From Spirochaetia bacterium (GTDB lineage Bacteria > Spirochaetota > Spirochaetia > Treponematales > Rectinemataceae), in assembly GCA_021286925.1 (NCBI GenBank), contig JAJTBL010000073.1, positions 1-7,839 of the forward strand: 7,839 nt of DNA, read 5' to 3'. The notes below the pieces were generated by a model. It was not told the origin of the DNA. It made no database searches and worked only from the letters and a program-made list of their open reading frames with translations. The stretch's first letter is position 1; each line of letters begins with the position of its first letter. The position numbers and the translations under genes are program-made. Shown here in pieces: positions 5,524-7,839 of this stretch.

Positions 5524-6769
5524 CCATTATTTTCTGCATAGCATCAGCAGTGGGCATCTGTCCGGTGATTCCCATGATCCAGTATTTCTTCACAATATCC
5601 TGAACCTGGGCGACTTCCTTGAATCTCGGGCGGGCGGCCGCGTACTTCATGGAATCGGCGATAGCTGCCAGCCAGGGCTTGGAAGCGGCGAATTTCGGGT
5701 TGGTCAAAGCGTCGGTGCGAGCGGGAACCGTGTTCTTTTCAACCAGCCAAGTGGCGATATCCTTGGAAGCCCACCAATAGACAAACTCGGCCGCGGCATC
5801 TTTGTTCTTGGAAGCGAGGGGGATATTGACTGCCCAGGTGCCTCTGATGGCAAATCTGCCAGCGGGGCCTGAGGGAGGAGCGGAATAGACGATTTTTCCT
5901 GCCGCAAGTGATTTGTCCGGATCTTCATAGCTGGCAATCTGAGCCGGCCAAATGAACTGGGTAAAGACACCCTTCGGATCTGCGCAGAAAGCTGCCTGCC
6001 GTTCGACATGCGCCATGGTTTCAGCTCCCTTCGGAGAGATAGCCATCAGCTTTTTGTAGAATTCCATGCCCTGAACAGCCTTCGCCTTGTCAACGACGAG
6101 TTTGGGTTTTCCGTTGACATAATCAATGAAATGAGTTCCGAAGGATTCCCACATGAAAATGGCTTCGCCGAATACGCCAGCCGGGCCGCCGTTGAAGGGG
6201 CCAAAACCGCCTGACACGATGCCGTTCTTGTAGAAATAGGTTCCCATGTCGAGCATTTGCTGCAGGGTTTGCGGAACGCCAAGGTCATATCCGTACTGAG
6301 CCTTGAACTCTGCCTTGTATTTCGGATTCTCGATCAGGTCTTTTCGAGTCATCCAGACATAGAGATTACCGTTGATGGGCAAGCCGATGAGCTTTCCATC
6401 CCACTGGGCGACATCGAGCATGGCCGGGGTGACCGTTGAGGGGTCTACTTTCTTGAAGACCTTGCCGGGAGCCCACTGGTCATAGGGGAGCATGAGGGAT
6501 GCGAAGAGAGGGATATTGCCTTCATCAACGCATACAAGGTCATAATCCGTTTTGTCCTTGCCGACCGCGACGCTGGTTTTAGTGAAAACCTGGGGCGGCT
6601 GGAGGATTTCGAAATTGACCTTGATTCCGGTCGCTTTTTCAAATTCCGGGATTCTCTCCATCAGGGTGCGCGGATACGCATCATCCCAGAAAAGTACATT
6701 GATTGTCTGCGCTGAAACCATGCCGACCATGGCAACCGCGAGCAGAAGCATGAATAACGCCTTTTTCAT
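5486..6769 (-). CDS. ABC transporter sugar-binding protein, periplasmic (family 1 solute-binding)
   Basis: Substrate-binding component of the importer, 427 residues, usual for CUT1 binding proteins. The signal peptide is MKK followed by a hydrophobic stretch to residue 18, with predicted cleavage after A20 (VSA|Q). No lipobox cysteine exists, so the protein should be soluble in the periplasm. The mature start TINVLFWDD, the early phrase FEKATGIKVNFE, DYDLVCVDEGN and the later GLPINGNLYVWMTRKDLI are typical of the fold; FAIRGTWAVNIPLASKNKDAAAEF is the usual late-domain segment. First gene of the operon, with a consensus-like promoter at 6802-6830 and AGGAGG five bases before the ATG, the best ribosome site in the window. 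A sulfoquinovose-glycoside ligand, as for Agrobacterium SmoF, is inferred from the downstream sulfoquinovosidase and not from ligand residues. Confidence 0.93.
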   Translation of the reverse strand: MKKALFMLLLAVAMVGMVSAQTINVLFWDDAYPRTLMERIPEFEKATGIKVNFEILQPPQVFTKTSVAVGKDKTDYDLVCVDEGNIPLFASLMLPYDQWAPGKVFKKVDPSTVTPAMLDVAQWDGKLIGLPINGNLYVWMTRKDLIENPKYKAEFKAQYGYDLGVPQTLQQMLDMGTYFYKNGIVSGGFGPFNGGPAGVFGEAIFMWESFGTHFIDYVNGKPKLVVDKAKAVQGMEFYKKLMAISPKGAETMAHVERQAAFCADPKGVFTQFIWPAQIASYEDPDKSLAAGKIVYSAPPSGPAGRFAIRGTWAVNIPLASKNKDAAAEFVYWWASKDIATWLVEKNTVPARTDALTNPKFAASKPWLAAIADSMKYAAARPRFKEVAQVQDIVKKYWIMGITGQMPTADAMQKIMDETQDVLKKAGY

Positions 6770-6774
6770 CGAGG

Positions 6775-6780
6775 CCTCCT
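6775..6780 (-). promoter_or_regulatory. Strong ribosome binding site of the binding-protein gene
   Basis: A perfect AGGAGG on the minus strand, five bases before the ATG at 6769. It fits high synthesis of the binding protein relative to the permeases. Confidence 0.85.
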
Positions 6781-6801
6781 TGGGTTAATTTTCCCACTGA
6801 A

Positions 6802-6830
6802 AGTAAATCACGGGCCAGGCCAGTTGTCAA
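6802..6830 (-). promoter_or_regulatory. Promoter of the sulfoquinovoside-uptake operon
   Basis: On the minus strand, TTGACA (6830-6825, perfect -35) is followed after 17 bases by TTTACT (6807-6802, four of six matches to the -10). The predicted start near 6795 leaves a leader of about 25 bases holding the AGGAGG. The -35 is overlapped by an imperfect dyad, which suggests repression. Confidence 0.65.
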
Positions 6831-6842
6831 TGCTGAAAATTG
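6821..6842. promoter_or_regulatory. Candidate operator dyad over the -35 box
   Basis: Twenty-two bases form an interrupted dyad of the pattern CA-n-TT-n-TCA, four bases, TGA-n-AA-n-TG, with seven of eleven pairs matching. It covers the -35 of the leftward promoter and lies about 26 bases upstream of the -35 of the rightward one. A repressor bound here would block the operon. The centre lacks the CG typical of LacI-family sites, so the regulator family is not indicated. Confidence 0.35.
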
Positions 6843-6867
6843 CGTCTGCCTGTTTTTTTTCGCATGG

Positions 6868-6896
6868 GCGACAAAAATCCATACTTCTGCTAGAAT
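6868..6896 (+). promoter_or_regulatory. Promoter of the HAD phosphatase gene
   Basis: GCGACA (6868-6873), a 17-base spacer, then TAGAAT (6891-6896) preceded by TGC, an extended -10. The predicted start is near 6903, only about three bases before the ATG at 6906. Confidence 0.5.
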
Positions 6897-6905
6897 GCGG
6901 ATACG

Positions 6906-7703
6906 ATGGAAAAGAATTCAATTCAATACATTGCTTTGGACATGGACGGCACGATCCTTGATCAAGACTACACTATATCCCCAGCTGTCATCGATGCATT
7001 GCAGCGCCAGAAACTTTCCGGAAGAAAAATCATTCTCGCAACAGGACGCGTTCGGGCTTCGGCCTTGAAGCATGCACACAAATTCGGCGGGGCTGATGGC
7101 TACATTTGCTCAAACGGCGCGGATGTCTATGCGGCTGATGGCAGGCGGATCGCGAAACGTCACATCGAAGAGCCGGTCTCCAGACTTCTGGTTGAACTGG
7201 CGCGGCAAACGACATCGCATTTTCACGCATTTATTGAAGATGACTGGTATTACGAAAAAGAAAAGCCAGATACGAAGTTCTACCACCGGCGTTCCGGACT
7301 TGAGGGCCGCCCCACGAATTTTGATAATTTCAATGTCCTGACCTTTACCAAATTCATGTTCCTCGATGATCACGAGAAACTTGAGTCTATCAAAAGCAAG
7401 ATCGAATCGGAATTTTCCACTGCCCTGCAAGCTATGTATTCAGCACCTTTCATGCTTGAAGTAGTCGCGCGGGGCGTTGACAAGGCGGAGGGACTCAGGG
7501 CTTTCCTCGATTTTGAGGGAGCATCGCTGTCTGAAGTCTGTGCCTTCGGTGACGCCGAAAATGATCTGGACATGCTGCAGGCAGTTGGAATCGGGGTTGC
7601 CATGGGAAACGCTCCCAAGCCGGTCAAGGAGGCAGTCCGGTATCACACGCTATCCGTTGACGATGATGGGGTTGCCGTATTTCTGAACACGTATCTTCCA
7701 TGA
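6906..7703 (+). CDS. HAD superfamily hydrolase, Cof-type sugar phosphatase
   Basis: Predicted Mg-dependent cytoplasmic phosphatase of 265 residues, the usual size for Cof-type (class IIB) HAD proteins. All motifs are present: motif I DMDGTIL with nucleophile D12 and acid/base D14; motif II ILATGR with T46; motif III lysine K193 in VDKAEGL; motif IV GDAENDLDML with D216 and D220. A cap domain of roughly residues 85-185 lies between motifs II and III and usually sets the substrate, commonly a sugar phosphate or phosphorylated cofactor precursor, which cannot be read here. The ATG at 6906 is forced by an in-frame TAG at 6891 and by motif I starting at residue 11. There is no Shine-Dalgarno and the predicted leader is almost absent. 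It diverges from the uptake operon across a shared 136-bp region; a link to sulfoquinovose metabolism is possible but unproven. Confidence 0.92.
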   Translation: MEKNSIQYIALDMDGTILDQDYTISPAVIDALQRQKLSGRKIILATGRVRASALKHAHKFGGADGYICSNGADVYAADGRRIAKRHIEEPVSRLLVELARQTTSHFHAFIEDDWYYEKEKPDTKFYHRRSGLEGRPTNFDNFNVLTFTKFMFLDDHEKLESIKSKIESEFSTALQAMYSAPFMLEVVARGVDKAEGLRAFLDFEGASLSEVCAFGDAENDLDMLQAVGIGVAMGNAPKPVKEAVRYHTLSVDDDGVAVFLNTYLP

Positions 7704-7799
7704 AAACAGGAAACTGATCCGCCCTGCACTCCGTTGATTGAAGCGCTTTTGTTCTTGACCGCGAACCGCGCTCTTCTATATGATAGCTATGCTGAATCC
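7704..7799. other. Spacer between phosphatase gene and tRNA
   Basis: No open frame of note and no hairpin with a T-run, so the end of the phosphatase transcript is not explained. A small perfect palindrome AAGCGCTT (7741-7748) is the only repeat seen. The right half holds the tRNA promoter. Confidence 0.5.
7755..7784 (+). promoter_or_regulatory. Promoter of the tRNA-Leu gene
   Basis: TTGACC (7755-7760) and TATGAT (7779-7784) are separated by 18 bases, each one mismatch from consensus. The expected start near 7791 leaves a leader of about nine bases before the mature tRNA. Confidence 0.6.
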
Positions 7800-7839
7800 G
7801 CCGGGGTGGTGGAATTGGTAGACACCAGGGACTTAAAAT
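7800..7839 (+). tRNA. tRNA-Leu, anticodon TAA (5' part, cut by window edge)
   Basis: The first 40 bases of a leucine tRNA. Acceptor strand GCCGGGG, T8, then GGTGGAATTGGTAGACACC, the long D-arm region characteristic of bacterial tRNA-Leu (E. coli has GGTGGAATCGGTAGACACA). The anticodon stem begins AGGGA and the loop CTTAAAA places TAA at positions 34-36, reading UUA. The variable arm, T arm and 3' end lie outside the window. Confidence 0.93.

Noticed and set aside
6853..6860. Run of eight T in the divergent region as a plus-strand terminator
   Set aside because: No stem precedes it and no rightward transcript should end there. Read on the minus strand it is an A-tract upstream of the operon promoter, but it is slightly too far from the -35 to call an UP element.
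1..7839. CRISPR array, transposase, phage gene or toxin-antitoxin pair
   Set aside because: No spaced direct repeats, integrase or transposase motifs, or small paired genes were seen on either strand.

Overview
The window (7,839 bp) looks like bacterial chromosome from a diderm. The transporter's binding protein has a classical Sec signal peptide (VSA|Q) and no lipoprotein cysteine, so it should be periplasmic. Base composition is moderate and genes are tightly packed. A spirochaete-like organism would fit the signal-peptide style, but that is a weak guess; nothing here fixes the taxon.

Layout. Six genes run leftward on the minus strand: ABC sugar-binding protein (6769-5486), two ABC permeases (5523-4570 and 4568-3735), a family 31 glycosidase (3735-1651), N-acetylglucosamine-6-phosphate deacetylase nagA (1594-446), and the N-terminal part of alanine racemase alr (449-1, cut by the window edge). 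The first four genes overlap or nearly touch. A 56-bp gap precedes nagA, and nagA and alr overlap by ATGA. On the plus strand, a Cof-type HAD phosphatase (6906-7703) diverges from the operon across a 136-bp promoter region. A tRNA-Leu(TAA) begins at 7800 and is cut by the right edge.

How the genes work together. The glycosidase is the key. It carries the complete sulfonate-recognition set of E. coli YihQ sulfoquinovosidase (Q298, R311, W314, Y518) plus both catalytic aspartates (D415, D482), all at a constant +10 offset from the E. coli numbering as I recall it. It has no signal peptide. The best reading is a pathway in which an ABC importer brings in intact sulfoquinovose glycosides (for example sulfoquinovosyl glycerol from plant or cyanobacterial sulfolipid) and the cytoplasmic enzyme releases sulfoquinovose. 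The transporter ATPase and every sulfoquinovose-degrading enzyme are absent from the window. The two genes that follow belong to amino-sugar and cell-wall metabolism.

Beyond the genes, three strong inverted repeats sit inside the first roughly 45 codons of the first permease, the glycosidase and nagA. One lies just after the binding-protein stop codon and one is terminator-like with a U5 tail. They are candidates for setting unequal expression along the operon.
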